Below, piece after piece: positions 10,003-19,535 of a stretch of DNA of 64,000 nt (the stretch's first letter is position 1; the number at the start of each line of letters is the position of its first letter). The DNA lies in assembly GCF_014048465.1 (NCBI RefSeq), contig NZ_PDLY01000002.1, positions 62,001 through 126,000 on the forward strand, written 5' to 3'. Source of the DNA: Bombella mellum. GTDB taxonomy: Bacteria > Pseudomonadota > Alphaproteobacteria > Acetobacterales > Acetobacteraceae. The position numbers and the translations under genes were made by a program. The notes below the pieces were generated by a model that saw only the letters and a list, made by a program, of their open reading frames with translations, did not search any database and was not told where the DNA came from.

Positions 10003-11317
10003 CATCCTCCTCCAGCAGAACCCTGTCCGTCTCTTCATCATAACCAAATAGATTCGCATAGCGGGCCCAGGAAATGGCCGTATTCAGGGTCTGACGGGCA
10101 TAGGTGGTGGACATGGATTCTTCCAGTCTGCGACGGAAAATGTCGGCATCCATGGCGTGACTAGCTCGTTCATCCAGTGTCCCACGAATCAGTTTCAGAA
10201 GAGGGACGGAGTGAAGCAGGGCCGTTCTCATGATATCCCGTCGTGCGTCAGCATCTCCCTCCACAAAGATACGCCCCGTACTGGTCAGCATGATATCCCC
10301 ATCTTCCAGCTCTGCCAGATCAAGAAGCTGCAAGGTTTCCCCAAGCGGAAAAAGATCATCAAGAGTCATCTGCAACTGGTTGGCCAGTTCTGGCAGATCA
10401 GCCCGGCCGGATGAGGGAGCATGATCCAGAGCTTCCATAAGCCCGACCAGAAGTTCGATGGAAATGTCCGGCAACACGATGAAAGATCCAGTGTCATCCT
10501 GAATCATTCCTGCCTCAGGTGAGGCAAGTTCCGCCTCGGAAACACTGGGGGCACGCAGTGTCATGAGCGTATATATCTGGTCCACAAAATGCCGGAAGGC
10601 GTCGTCCTGCCGATTACGGGGATGAGGGAAGGGAACGACAATTTCATGGGTGATACGCCCCGGCCCAGACGAAAAGAGGAGTATTCTGTCGCACATCAGC
10701 ACAGCCTCTTCTATGGCATGTGTGGCAAGAACCATGGCTTTCAATGGTCCCAGCCGATGTTCCTGCCAGAGTTCTATCAGGTCGGTCCTCAGGTTTTCTG
10801 CGCTCAGATGGTCTATGTTGAGGAATGGCTCATCAAGCAGCAGTATTTCAGGCTGTCGGGCAAGGGCACGGATCAGCGATGTCCGTTCTTTGAGAGCATC
10901 GGACAGTTCACGAGGATAGGCTCCTTCATACCCATCCATGTCAAGGACCTCGATGATGGCTCCCGCGATTTTCTCTCGTTCGTCTCTAGGCTGGCCTTTT
11001 GCTTCCAGGGCAAGAAGGATGTTTTCCCGCACTGTCAGCCAAGGGAACAGGACATCATCCTGAAGAACAATGGAAACCTTTTCGAGGGCTTGCGGTGTAG
11101 CCTTTTCTTCCCGCCAGAAGACTTTTCCTTTTCTGGGCGTTTCCAACCCGGCCATGATCTTGAGAAGACTCGACTTCCCAGACCCTGAACGTCCAACGAG
11201 ACCCAGAATCTCTCCCTCCCGAACCTCCATGTTGATCTGCTCAACAATCGGCACATCTTGATTACGGGATTTGTGTGCAAACTGGGCACAGTCAGCGAGA
11301 CGTAAAATACCACCCAT
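9998..11317 (-). CDS. ABC transporter ATP-binding protein with C-terminal AAA-associated domain
   Basis: ATPase of the nitrate/sulfonate/taurine (NrtD/SsuB/TauB) group. Walker A GRSGSGKSS is at residues 42-50 and Walker B LLLDEP near 160. The signature motif is modified (LSDALKERTSL instead of LSGGQ). Residues about 270-430 form the extra AAA-associated domain found in a subset of these ATPases; it includes segments such as QLQMTLDDLFPLGE. The gene lies 3 bases after the permease gene, clearly its partner. No periplasmic binding protein gene is near, so the substrate is unknown. Confidence 0.88.
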   Translation of the reverse strand: MGGILRLADCAQFAHKSRNQDVPIVEQINMEVREGEILGLVGRSGSGKSSLLKIMAGLETPRKGKVFWREEKATPQALEKVSIVLQDDVLFPWLTVRENILLALEAKGQPRDEREKIAGAIIEVLDMDGYEGAYPRELSDALKERTSLIRALARQPEILLLDEPFLNIDHLSAENLRTDLIELWQEHRLGPLKAMVLATHAIEEAVLMCDRILLFSSGPGRITHEIVVPFPHPRNRQDDAFRHFVDQIYTLMTLRAPSVSEAELASPEAGMIQDDTGSFIVLPDISIELLVGLMEALDHAPSSGRADLPELANQLQMTLDDLFPLGETLQLLDLAELEDGDIMLTSTGRIFVEGDADARRDIMRTALLHSVPLLKLIRGTLDERASHAMDADIFRRRLEESMSTTYARQTLNTAISWARYANLFGYDEETDRVLLEEDE

Positions 11318-11320
11318 GAG

Positions 11321-12793
11321 CTAGATCCTGTAACGATGAGCCATACGTTCCTGCAACGGAAGGAAAATCCCCCAACGCACGGAAATGGCCAGCAGTGTCA
11401 TCAGGCAAAGAAGCACTGCCTGCATTCCGTAAGCATGGGCACGAAGAATGGGAAGATGAAGTGTCCCTTTTTCCAAGAAAGCTGCCAGATAAACATTATC
11501 CCAGAAGAAGGGCAGGGACACGACACTTGCCTGCAGCAGAGCCGGACACAGTAAGGGAAACCTGACATCCTTCCAGGAAGACAGCAGCGGTAGACGCAGA
11601 TATTTACCCATCATGACAAACTGTCTGCCAGAAGAGGCGGAATCGTACTGAAAAAATGTCCAGCCACTCAAACCAGTGACCGCCAGAGCCGGCATGAAAA
11701 CTGTCGGTATGGGAAATGGCGAGGCCAGACAGAACAGGAACAGGGGTACGACTCCTCCTATCAGGCAATACTGTCGGCCCAGTTTCTTCACACCATCTGA
11801 AGCCCCCAGAAGTAGACCTCCGGCAAAGCCCCAAAATCCACCAATCATGCAGACCGTAATGACCAGTAGACTCAATGGATCGGGATTCCCCCAAAAACCG
11901 TAAGAAAGGAGGATGGATGTCAGAACCGTTCCCAAGATTCCAGCCACACAATGCTTCCGCCATGAAAAAGTACGGTCATCCCGCCTGTCCTTGCCAAGCT
12001 GAGTCAGATCGCAGACAGCATAATGACGCCCATACCCACGAAGAGGCCCGATAAGACCGTGCTGCACCAGAAGGATGAGTCCCAACATGAGGAACAGGAT
12101 GATCAGACGTACCCCTGTCTCTCCTCCCTTCAGGGCAGACAGAAAAGCTCCCCCAAGTCCAGGGGCTGACTGAGAGAGGAACAGGGAGATAATCAATTCC
12201 CCGCCCAAGATCTGTAGCCAGAAACCCGGAAGGTCACGCAGTACGGCACGAACCAGCTCCGGAAAGGCAAAAGGTACATGAAGACGCCAGAAACTCTGCC
12301 ACCGCCCCAGTCTCAAAGCCCGGGCCGTTTTCAGAAAACTGGATGGTATCCTGTTTCCGGCCTTTAGGGTGGCATGAACACTTCTGGTCAGAAGGCTGAA
12401 AAAAGCCAGTCCTGCCACACTCCAGAAAGGGGAAAGGACCGCACAGCAAAATCCAAGAAGACAGAACGAGGGAATTTCAGCCAGAAAGGCCGTAATCCTG
12501 ATCAGGACGTGTCGCACATCCGCCGAACAGGCGGCCATGGACAACAGGACACAATGCCCCAGCGCAGCCAATAGAAGAGCTGCAGCCACCTTGCCTAAGG
12601 TCCAGAATACATCTTCCCACGGAGAGGAAAGTGGAGGAAAAAATGTGAAGCCACAGCCCCGATAAAGACCATACAAGGCCCCGACAACCAGAAAACAGCA
12701 GGACAGCCCACGGCCATGATAGGCCATAAACCAGCGTAAACAGCGGTTCTCCAGTCTGGGAAGATAGGCCAGCGGCCAGTTCCGTCTCTTCAT
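11321..12793 (-). CDS. ABC transporter permease, two fused permease halves
   Basis: Integral membrane protein with two binding-protein-dependent permease (BPD) domains in one chain (about residues 75-265 and 290-480), each with several membrane segments. An EAA-type cytoplasmic loop is recognisable around residues 160-200 (ARALRLGRWQSFWRLHVPF). Fused NrtB/SsuC-like permeases of this kind occur next to ATPases with an AAA-associated domain, as here. The start is uncertain: ATG at 12793 (used here, 490 residues) or GTG at 12808. It is the fourth gene of the ubiE-coaBC-dut operon, an unusual setting for an uptake system. Confidence 0.85.
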   Translation of the reverse strand: MKRRNWPLAYLPRLENRCLRWFMAYHGRGLSCCFLVVGALYGLYRGCGFTFFPPLSSPWEDVFWTLGKVAAALLLAALGHCVLLSMAACSADVRHVLIRITAFLAEIPSFCLLGFCCAVLSPFWSVAGLAFFSLLTRSVHATLKAGNRIPSSFLKTARALRLGRWQSFWRLHVPFAFPELVRAVLRDLPGFWLQILGGELIISLFLSQSAPGLGGAFLSALKGGETGVRLIILFLMLGLILLVQHGLIGPLRGYGRHYAVCDLTQLGKDRRDDRTFSWRKHCVAGILGTVLTSILLSYGFWGNPDPLSLLVITVCMIGGFWGFAGGLLLGASDGVKKLGRQYCLIGGVVPLFLFCLASPFPIPTVFMPALAVTGLSGWTFFQYDSASSGRQFVMMGKYLRLPLLSSWKDVRFPLLCPALLQASVVSLPFFWDNVYLAAFLEKGTLHLPILRAHAYGMQAVLLCLMTLLAISVRWGIFLPLQERMAHRYRI

Positions 12794-12874
12794 GACAGGT
12801 CCAGACACAAATGGACGTCCATAACCAGACCTTAACAGTTAGTCCTATGGTCCAGGCAGGAAGGTCAAACCAGC

Positions 12875-13327
12875 TCAATGACCGGTGCTGCCAAAACCGC
12901 CATGCCCTCGTTCGGTTGTATCAAGGCTGCTGCACTCCTGCCACTTCATTCTCACAACAGGAGCCAGAACGCCCTGTGCCACTCTCATGCCCCGTTCGAT
13001 GACAAACTTTTCCATGCCAGCATTGATGAGAATGATGCGGACTTCTCCACGATAATCCTCGTCAATGGTACCCGGGCTGTTCGGCACCATGATGCCATGT
13101 TTCAGGGCCAGTCCTGACCGGGGACGTATCTGGAGCTCATACCCTGTCGGAAGCGCAAGGCACAGCCCTGTCGGAACGAGAATGCGGTCACCGGGTTTCA
13201 AGGTAAGAGGCGTTTCTATGGCAGCCTGAAAATCAACACCCGCAGCCCCAGACGTACCATAGGCAGGCAGGTCCAGTCCCTCAGAATGAGGAAGACGAAG
13301 AACACGGACAGTCACATCGTTCGACAT
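12875..13327 (-). CDS. dut: dUTP diphosphatase
   Basis: Hydrolyses dUTP to dUMP and pyrophosphate, keeping uracil out of DNA and feeding thymidylate synthesis. The trimeric dUTPase motifs occur in order: [32 protein letters not shown], and C-terminal GHGGFGSTG. The length of 150 residues is typical. It lies 24 bases after coaBC in the same direction, the common coaBC-dut pairing of proteobacteria. Confidence 0.97.
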   Translation of the reverse strand: MSNDVTVRVLRLPHSEGLDLPAYGTSGAAGVDFQAAIETPLTLKPGDRILVPTGLCLALPTGYELQIRPRSGLALKHGIMVPNSPGTIDEDYRGEVRIILINAGMEKFVIERGMRVAQGVLAPVVRMKWQECSSLDTTERGHGGFGSTGH

Positions 13328-13351
13328 AATTTACATTCCAAGGATCAAAAA

Positions 13352-14536
13352 TCAGGATTGGCCCCTGAAAAAGAAGGCCACCCGCTCAGCCAGCTGATTG
13401 GCCAGAGCCGTCTTATCCATTTCAGGCCAGCATTCTACACCATCTCCGGTCAAGAAGAGAACCTGATTACGAAGCCCACCGAAATGGTGTTTCGATACAT
13501 CATTGGCAAGGAGCCAGTCACAGCCCTTTCGCTGCCGTTTCTGTTCGGCATGTTCCTGCAGGTTGTCCGTCTCTGCTGCAAAACCAACCACCAATTCTGG
13601 CCTGTCCGGGAGATGGGACAGCGTCGCCAAAATGTCCGGATTTTCGACAAGCCGAAGAACAGGCGGCTCCTTCCCGGTTTTCTTCATTTTGCTTCCATGA
13701 ATGGACGCTGGCCGCCAGTCGCTCACGGCAGCAACACAGACGGCAGCGTCAACCGGAAGCTGTTCCAGACAGGCTGCTTTCATATCTTCCGCTGTCTTCA
13801 CATTAATCCGTTTCACGGCGGGCGGCGTTGGCAAACTCACAGGCCCACTGACCAGTCTGACGTCAGCTCCTCTTCCGGCCAAAGCCGCAGCGACGGCATA
13901 ACCCTGAAGACCGGAAGAATGATTGGAAATGAAGCGGACCGGATCGACAGGTTCGACTGTTGGCCCAGCGGTGACGAGTATCCTGCGGCCTTCGAGATCA
14001 CCCCTATGCAGGGCAGCATGCACCGCAGCCATCATGTCTTCCAGCTCAGCCAGACGGCCCGTCCCGGTTTCCCCACAGGCGACATTTCCATGAGCTGGAC
14101 CGACAAACATCACTCCCCGCTGCAGCAGCAGGGACATGTTGGCCTGCGTTGCCGGATGTGCCCACATATGTGGGTTCATGGCCGGAGCAAGAAGAATCGG
14201 CGCATCCGTTGCCAGCAGAAGAGTTGTGACCAGATCATCGGCCATTCCATGAGCCATCCGGGCCATCAGGTTGGCCGTTGCAGGACAGACCAGTACCAGA
14301 TCAGCCGAACGGGCCAGACTTATGTGACCTATTTTGCTTTCCTGCCCTGGCAGGAACAGTTCATCATGAACGGGACGACCACATAATACCTCCAGAGACA
14401 GTGGCGTCACGAACTGGCGAGAGGCCTGTGACATGACGGGAACGACCTCCACGCCATTCCGTCGTAGCTGTCGAGCTACGTCCAGAGCCTTGTAGGCGGC
14501 TATGCCGCCTCCCAGAACAAGCACAACTCGAGGCAT
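13352..14536 (-). CDS. coaBC: bifunctional phosphopantothenoylcysteine decarboxylase / phosphopantothenate-cysteine ligase
   Basis: Two consecutive steps of coenzyme A synthesis. The N-terminal flavin-dependent CoaC half has GGGIAAYKA, the active-site histidine segment GHISLAR, PAMNPHMW and the ACGETGTGRL clamp. The C-terminal CoaB half begins near ILVTAGPTVEPVDPVRFISN, with nucleotide-binding segments following. The start at 14536 (394 residues) is where homology begins; an upstream in-frame ATG at 14623 would lie inside ubiE and add a translated duplicated sequence (QAGDSNI twice), so it is rejected. The initiation region falls in a 21-base tandem duplication. Confidence 0.95.
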   Translation of the reverse strand: MPRVVLVLGGGIAAYKALDVARQLRRNGVEVVPVMSQASRQFVTPLSLEVLCGRPVHDELFLPGQESKIGHISLARSADLVLVCPATANLMARMAHGMADDLVTTLLLATDAPILLAPAMNPHMWAHPATQANMSLLLQRGVMFVGPAHGNVACGETGTGRLAELEDMMAAVHAALHRGDLEGRRILVTAGPTVEPVDPVRFISNHSSGLQGYAVAAALAGRGADVRLVSGPVSLPTPPAVKRINVKTAEDMKAACLEQLPVDAAVCVAAVSDWRPASIHGSKMKKTGKEPPVLRLVENPDILATLSHLPDRPELVVGFAAETDNLQEHAEQKRQRKGCDWLLANDVSKHHFGGLRNQVLFLTGDGVECWPEMDKTALANQLAERVAFFFRGQS

Positions 14537-14578
14537 GATGTTAGAGTCTCCAGCCTGGATGTTAGAGTCTCCAGCCTG
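14537..14578. repeat. 21-bp perfect tandem duplication at the ubiE/coaBC junction
   Basis: Two identical adjacent copies of a 21-base unit (14537-14557 and 14558-14578). On the coding (minus) strand each copy holds the last ubiE codons, the TAA stop and the leader immediately before the coaBC ATG. Only the upstream copy is the real end of ubiE; the second copy is a relic in the intergenic space, carrying the GGAG-like ribosome site of coaBC. Confidence 0.95.
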
Positions 14579-15350
14579 AATGAATGGCCACGATGCCACC
14601 AGACAGGTTGCTATAGGATACACGCTCCATCCCAGCTTTCCGCATCATCCCGGCAAGCGTCTCCTGATCTGGAAACATGCGGATGCTTTCAGCCAGATAC
14701 TGATAACTTTCGGCATCACCGGCAATCATATGCCCCATACGGGGTAGCACCTGAAAAGACCAGGCATCATAAACAGCCGAAAGAGCTGCAACGTCCACTT
14801 TTGAAAATTCAAGACACAGAAACCGCCCGCCTGGTTTCAGTACACGTCGGACCTCCCGCAGTACAGCATCCTTGTCCGTACAGTTTCTCAGACCAAAAGC
14901 CATGGATATCCGGTCCATGGAGGCATCAGGGAAAGGAAGGGCCTCGGCGTCGGCCACACAGACATCCATCTTGCCGATCAGTCCAGCCTTGATGGCCCGT
15001 TTCCGCCCCACCTCCAGCATGGCCTCGTTGATATCGGACAGAACGGCCTGCCCACCACCACGACGCAGCCAACCAAAAGTGATGTCACCTGTTCCGCCAG
15101 CCAGATCAAGCAGACGATGCCCAGGCTGAGGAGAAAGCATGGTCACGAAAATGCGCTTCCAGACCCTGTGGATGCCAAGGGACATCGCATCATTCATGAC
15201 ATCATATTTGCCCGCAACGCTTTCAAAAACCTGACGGACAAGAGGCTTTTTCTCCCCTCGGGGCACGTCCCGATAGCCGAAATCAATCGTGTCAGCCTCA
15301 AAATCAGCTGACGGAGAAGAAAAGGTGTGGGAGGAATGGTTTTCAGTCAT
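14562..15350 (-). CDS. ubiE: ubiquinone/menaquinone C-methyltransferase
   Basis: SAM-dependent C-methylation in ubiquinone synthesis. The SAM-binding motif LLDLAGGTGD is clear, as are the family segments AFGLRNCTD and the C-terminal NLSGGIVAIHSGWRL ending. 262 residues. The N-terminal 25 residues before FGYRDVP are non-conserved. It is the first gene of the leftward operon with coaBC and dut, and is divergent from mutM with only 30 bases between starts, so the two promoters must overlap neighbouring coding sequence or each other. Confidence 0.95.
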   Translation of the reverse strand: MTENHSSHTFSSPSADFEADTIDFGYRDVPRGEKKPLVRQVFESVAGKYDVMNDAMSLGIHRVWKRIFVTMLSPQPGHRLLDLAGGTGDITFGWLRRGGGQAVLSDINEAMLEVGRKRAIKAGLIGKMDVCVADAEALPFPDASMDRISMAFGLRNCTDKDAVLREVRRVLKPGGRFLCLEFSKVDVAALSAVYDAWSFQVLPRMGHMIAGDAESYQYLAESIRMFPDQETLAGMMRKAGMERVSYSNLSGGIVAIHSGWRL

Positions 15351-15380
15351 GTGACCATCGTTATCTCATTGTGGATATTT

Positions 15381-16280
15381 ATGCCAGAACTCCCCGAGGT
15401 CGAAACCATTCTCCGAGGCTTGAAACCTGCTCTGGAAGGGCAGAGCATCGTCGCCATGAACATTAACCGACCCAATCTTCGTACACCTTTTCCACCCGAT
15501 CTTGCCACCATACCATTGCATCAGACGGTCACGGGGTTACGTCGCCGTGCCAAATACATCCTGATCGATTTTCAGCATGGATGGAGCATGCTTATCCATC
15601 TTGGCATGTCTGGACGACTGTTCATTGACCCGGCAGAGCAGAATGTTCCTCCACGTAAGCATGAGCATCTCGTGATATGGACGGACAACAACTGCCGCAT
15701 CGGCCTGGTAGACGCCAGACGGTTCGGTATGGTCGACCTTTTCCGGCAGGGTCAAGAGGAGAAGCATCCTTCTTTGCGCTTTCTGGGAATGGAGCCTCTC
15801 TCGGATGAATTCACGACAGGACATCTGGTCCCCCTTTGCGATACGAGCAGATCAATCAAGGATGTTCTACTTGATCAACGTAAAATTGCTGGACTGGGCA
15901 ACATCTACGTTTGCGAGGCCCTCTTCAGGGCACACATTCATCCTGCCAGAGCAGCCAACAAGCTGACCTACGCAGAACTGAACTGCCTGCATGGTTTCAT
16001 CAAAGACATTCTCCAGTCAGCCATTGATGCAGGAGGCTCTACCCTGCGGGATTATGTCCATACGGATGGCCAGCCAGGAGCCTTTCAGGAGCTCCATCTT
16101 GTTTATGGCAGAGAAGGGCTCTCATGTCCCGTCTGCCTAGAGGAAAAGAGGTGTTCCTCCATACAACGCATGACGCAGAGCGGCCGGTCCACATTTTTCT
16201 GTCCACACTGTCAGAAAAAACAGGAGCGACTAACCTGTGATCTCCAGAAGAACCGAAGACAGAGCTTGACGCCATGCTGA
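15381..16280 (+). CDS. mutM: formamidopyrimidine-DNA glycosylase
   Basis: Base-excision repair glycosylase/lyase removing 8-oxoguanine and FaPy lesions. The mature N-terminus PELPEVE, with catalytic P2 and E3, fixes the start at 15381. H2TH region residues follow. The C-terminal zinc finger is CPVC ... CPHC with GRSTFF between, as in Fpg. The tail continues about 20 residues beyond the finger, longer than usual and non-conserved. 299 residues. An upstream in-frame start at 15327 is rejected since it would bury the catalytic proline. Confidence 0.95.
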   Translation: MPELPEVETILRGLKPALEGQSIVAMNINRPNLRTPFPPDLATIPLHQTVTGLRRRAKYILIDFQHGWSMLIHLGMSGRLFIDPAEQNVPPRKHEHLVIWTDNNCRIGLVDARRFGMVDLFRQGQEEKHPSLRFLGMEPLSDEFTTGHLVPLCDTSRSIKDVLLDQRKIAGLGNIYVCEALFRAHIHPARAANKLTYAELNCLHGFIKDILQSAIDAGGSTLRDYVHTDGQPGAFQELHLVYGREGLSCPVCLEEKRCSSIQRMTQSGRSTFFCPHCQKKQERLTCDLQKNRRQSLTPC

Positions 16281-16341
16281 CAGGAGAGTAGAGGAGCAAG
16301 CATTATTTTTTAGCGAACCATCCGCAGGAAACCTGAAGTCC

Positions 16342-16611
16342 ATGGCAAATAACGCATCTGCCCGTAAACGCATCCGCCAGAATGAGCGTCGCCGTCTGCG
16401 CAACGCTTCTCGTCTGTCCCGTATGCGTACCTTCATCAAGAACGTTGAGAAGGCCATCCTGTCCGGTGACAAGGCGGCAGCGGCAGAAGCTCTGCGGGCT
16501 GCCCAGCCTGAGATGCAGCGTGCAGCAGGCAAGGGCGTCATTGCTCGCAACACGGTCAGCCGCAAGCTCTCCCGTCTGTCTGCCCGCATCAAGTCTCTTG
16601 CTGCTGCCTGA
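16342..16611 (+). CDS. rpsT: 30S ribosomal protein S20
   Basis: Small basic 16S rRNA-binding protein, 89 residues, almost wholly helical and rich in Arg/Lys/Ala. It starts [21 protein letters not shown], the family pattern, and ends [11 protein letters not shown]. It sits between mutM and dnaA as is common in alphaproteobacteria, and is followed by a strong terminator, so it is separate from dnaA transcription. Confidence 0.97.
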   Translation: MANNASARKRIRQNERRRLRNASRLSRMRTFIKNVEKAILSGDKAAAAEALRAAQPEMQRAAGKGVIARNTVSRKLSRLSARIKSLAAA

Positions 16612-16663
16612 TCAGCTTCTAGGGCAGGGAAAACCGTCTCTTCTTCAAAAAAGGGACGGTCTT

Positions 16664-16692
16664 GAACGCGCCTGCGGGCGCGTTCTTTTTTT
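16664..16692 (+). terminator. strong intrinsic terminator after rpsT
   Basis: Perfect 9-bp GC-rich stem GAACGCGCC / GGCGCGTTC with a TGCG tetraloop, then seven T. Confidence 0.92.
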
Positions 16693-16851
16693 GTCGTCTC
16701 CAGTCAGACAGACATGACCGCAGTGACCTGCTTTTCCTGAGAGAAGCAGTTAACGGACAGTCCATCATTGCGGGCAAAAATACTTGATTACTCCTCCGGG
16801 CGGGCTTTACCCTGCCTGAAGATATACGGCTCATAAGTACGGAGATCAGAA

Positions 16852-18327
16852 GTGGAAAAAGCTCAGTCCCAGGACGCTGCTATGGCCTCTTCTGATGTGA
16901 CGTCTCTTAGAATATCCTGGTTGCGTATCTGCGAACGCCTGAAGGGCGAAGTAGGGGATGTCGAATACAGGATGTGGATACAACGCATCACGCTGGGTCC
17001 GCTTGATGAAGACGAGATCACGCTTTACCTGCCGGAACGTTTTTTACGAGACTGGGTCCGGGTCCAATATGGACAGCGTCTCCAGACATTGTGGCGGGAG
17101 GAGAGTTCCGTCGTCCAGCACGTCGAGTTACGTGTTGACAAGAGAGCCCAGCGCACTCCGATAACAACGGAAACTGTCTCCGCTGCATATGGCACACATG
17201 GTGCCAGTACAGACATACAATCCTTGGCTCGAGAAGATGCTGCAGCCTTGGAGAAGGAGACAGCCGTCACGTCAGCTCCTTCAGTCAATGAAGTCCGCAA
17301 CGATCTGGCCGTACCTCTGGACCGACGTTTCACCTTCGACAATTTTGTCGTCGGGAAGCCCAATGAATTTGCCTATGCCTGTGCCGGCCGTGTTGCAGAC
17401 CATCCGGCCAGTCCAGGCTTCAATCCGCTTTTCCTGTATGGCGGGGTAGGGCTGGGGAAAACGCATCTCATGCATGCCATTGGCCTCAAGCTGATGAGCC
17501 GTGGCAACATTTCAGTAGCCTACATGTCTGCTGAGAAATTCATGTACCGTTTCATTGCGTCCATGCAGTCAAAATCCCAGATGGAATTCAAGGAACAGCT
17601 ACGTTCCGTGGATGTGCTGATGATTGACGATCTTCAGTTTCTGATCGGTAAAAACAGCACTCAGGAAGAATTCTTCCATACGTTCAATGCACTGGTGGAT
17701 GCTGGGCGGCAGATCATCGTCAGCGCAGACAAAAGTCCGTCAGACCTTTCGGGGCTGGAAGACCGGCTGCGTACACGGCTGGGCTGTGGGATGGTGGCTG
17801 ATATCCACGCTACTACATTTGAACTGCGCATCTCCATTCTGGAGGCCAAGGCCAAGGCTTCGGGCACGCCCGTTCCCCCCAAGGTTCTGGAATATCTTGC
17901 CCATAAGATCACGACCAACGTGAGGGAACTTGAAGGCGCACTAAACCGTCTGATCGCCCATGCGGATCTGGTTGGTCGCCCCGTCACACTTGAATCAACA
18001 CAGGATGTCCTGAAGGACATGCTGAAGGCTCATGAACGCCGTGTCACGATTGATGAAATCCAGCGCAAGGTTGCTGAACATTTCAACATCCGCCTGACTG
18101 ACATGTCTTCTGCCCGTAGGGCACGGGCTGTAGCCCGGCCGAGGCAGATTGCCATGTATCTGGCCAAACAGCTTACAAGCCGCAGCCTGCCCGAGATTGG
18201 ACGGAAATTTGGAAACCGGGACCATACGACCGTGATGCATGCAGTCAACCGTGTCTCGGAGCTCATGGAGCAGGATCCCGGCCTAGCGGAAAGTGTAGAA
18301 CTTCTGCGGCATATGCTGGAAAGTTGA
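16852..18327 (+). CDS. dnaA: chromosomal replication initiator DnaA
   Basis: AAA+ initiator that binds DnaA boxes at oriC. Domain I is residues 20-90 (W-x5-RITLG); a variable linker follows. Domain III has Walker A GGVGLGKTHL and Walker B MIDDLQFL. Domain IV ends with the DnaA signature helix containing GNRDHTTVMHAV. 491 residues from a GTG start at 16852 with GGAG 7 bases upstream. The 240-base upstream region holds the rpsT terminator, and I see no DnaA-box cluster there or between dnaA and dnaN. Confidence 0.97.
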   Translation: MEKAQSQDAAMASSDVTSLRISWLRICERLKGEVGDVEYRMWIQRITLGPLDEDEITLYLPERFLRDWVRVQYGQRLQTLWREESSVVQHVELRVDKRAQRTPITTETVSAAYGTHGASTDIQSLAREDAAALEKETAVTSAPSVNEVRNDLAVPLDRRFTFDNFVVGKPNEFAYACAGRVADHPASPGFNPLFLYGGVGLGKTHLMHAIGLKLMSRGNISVAYMSAEKFMYRFIASMQSKSQMEFKEQLRSVDVLMIDDLQFLIGKNSTQEEFFHTFNALVDAGRQIIVSADKSPSDLSGLEDRLRTRLGCGMVADIHATTFELRISILEAKAKASGTPVPPKVLEYLAHKITTNVRELEGALNRLIAHADLVGRPVTLESTQDVLKDMLKAHERRVTIDEIQRKVAEHFNIRLTDMSSARRARAVARPRQIAMYLAKQLTSRSLPEIGRKFGNRDHTTVMHAVNRVSELMEQDPGLAESVELLRHMLES

Positions 18328-18401
18328 TCCTGTCTTTTCAAACGTGTCCTTATTTTGCTAGAAGCAGACGCTACTCTTACCGATAAGGCTCTGGGGTTTT
18401 C

Positions 18402-19526
18402 ATGAAGTTCACGGTTGATCGCGCGCCGCTTCTGCGTGCACTGTCTCACATTCAGGGTGTCGCCGAAAAACGGAACACCATCCCCATTCTGGCCAATGTG
18501 CTGATGAAGCATGATGGTGAAGTTCTGCAGCTGACGGCAACAGACATGGAAATTGCCGTTGTGGAAGAACTGCCTTCCGAAGCGACACGGGCAGGTGCCG
18601 TGACCGTACCTGCCGCCGTCCTGTTCGAGATCGTCCGGAAACTCGCTGACGGAGCCCTGATCGAATTCGAACAGGAGAGCACGGAAGAGCCGCTTCACCT
18701 GAAGGCTGGTCGCTATGAGACCAACCTGAATGTCCTTCCAGTTGATGATTTTCCGGCCATGGTGGCAGGTGACCTGCCTCATCATTTTTCCATTGATACC
18801 ACTGATCTTCGTGGGCTGATCGACCGCACCCGTTTTGCCATGTCCAACGAAGAGACCCGTTATTATCTGAACGGCATCTATCTGCACGTTGTGCTGGAAG
18901 AAAAGAAGAATTATCTACGTGCCGTCGCTACTGATGGACATAGGCTTGCCAAGGTCGATACTCCAGCTCCTCTGGGAGTCAAATCGATGCCAGGCATCAT
19001 CGTACCTCGCAAGACAGTGACTGAAGTCAGGAAGCTGCTGGACAGTGATGGCTCCTCCGTGGAGGTCGCCCTCTCCGAGACACGCATTCAGTTCCGCATC
19101 GGGACCATCCTGCTGACCTCCAAGCTGGTTGACGGGACCTTCCCGGAGTATTCCCGGGTCATCCCCCAGAACAATTCACGCATCCTGCGTGTTGCCAAGC
19201 AGGACCTGGCAGCTGCGGTAGGACGTGTAGCCGCCATCAGTCAGGAGCGGTCACGCCCCGTGAAGCTGACCGTTACCAAGAACCATCTGACACTTTCTGC
19301 CGTCAGCCCTGATCAGGGCATCGCACAGGAAGAGCTGGATGAAAACAGCGTCACTTACGACAGCGATGACGTGGAGATCGGTTTCCAGGCCCGCTACCTG
19401 ACCGACATCACAGACCAGATTGATGTTGAGGCGGAGTTTGCCTTTGCTGACAGTTCATCCCCCACACTGATCCGTGATACGGGGCAGCCAGACGCCCTAT
19501 ACGTTCTCATGCCCATCCGGGTCTGA
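18402..19526 (+). CDS. dnaN: DNA polymerase III sliding clamp (beta subunit)
   Basis: Ring-shaped processivity clamp, 374 residues with three consecutive clamp folds. It starts MKFTVDRAPLLRALSHIQGV and ends with ALYVLMPIRV, the conserved C-terminal MPxR motif of beta clamps. It follows dnaA by 74 bases and precedes recF by 9, the classic dnaA-dnaN-recF-gyrB order. Confidence 0.97.
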   Translation: MKFTVDRAPLLRALSHIQGVAEKRNTIPILANVLMKHDGEVLQLTATDMEIAVVEELPSEATRAGAVTVPAAVLFEIVRKLADGALIEFEQESTEEPLHLKAGRYETNLNVLPVDDFPAMVAGDLPHHFSIDTTDLRGLIDRTRFAMSNEETRYYLNGIYLHVVLEEKKNYLRAVATDGHRLAKVDTPAPLGVKSMPGIIVPRKTVTEVRKLLDSDGSSVEVALSETRIQFRIGTILLTSKLVDGTFPEYSRVIPQNNSRILRVAKQDLAAAVGRVAAISQERSRPVKLTVTKNHLTLSAVSPDQGIAQEELDENSVTYDSDDVEIGFQARYLTDITDQIDVEAEFAFADSSSPTLIRDTGQPDALYVLMPIRV

Positions 19527-19535
19527 TCTGCTCCC

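Noticed and set aside
13286-14386. 366-residue rightward open frame opposite coaBC and dut
   Set aside because: Overlaps two certain genes, has low-complexity His/Arg/Gln-rich composition and no ribosome site or homology pattern; it is an antisense shadow.
16612-16851. oriC upstream of dnaA
   Set aside because: No repeated DnaA boxes or AT-rich unwinding element seen; only the rpsT terminator is visible.
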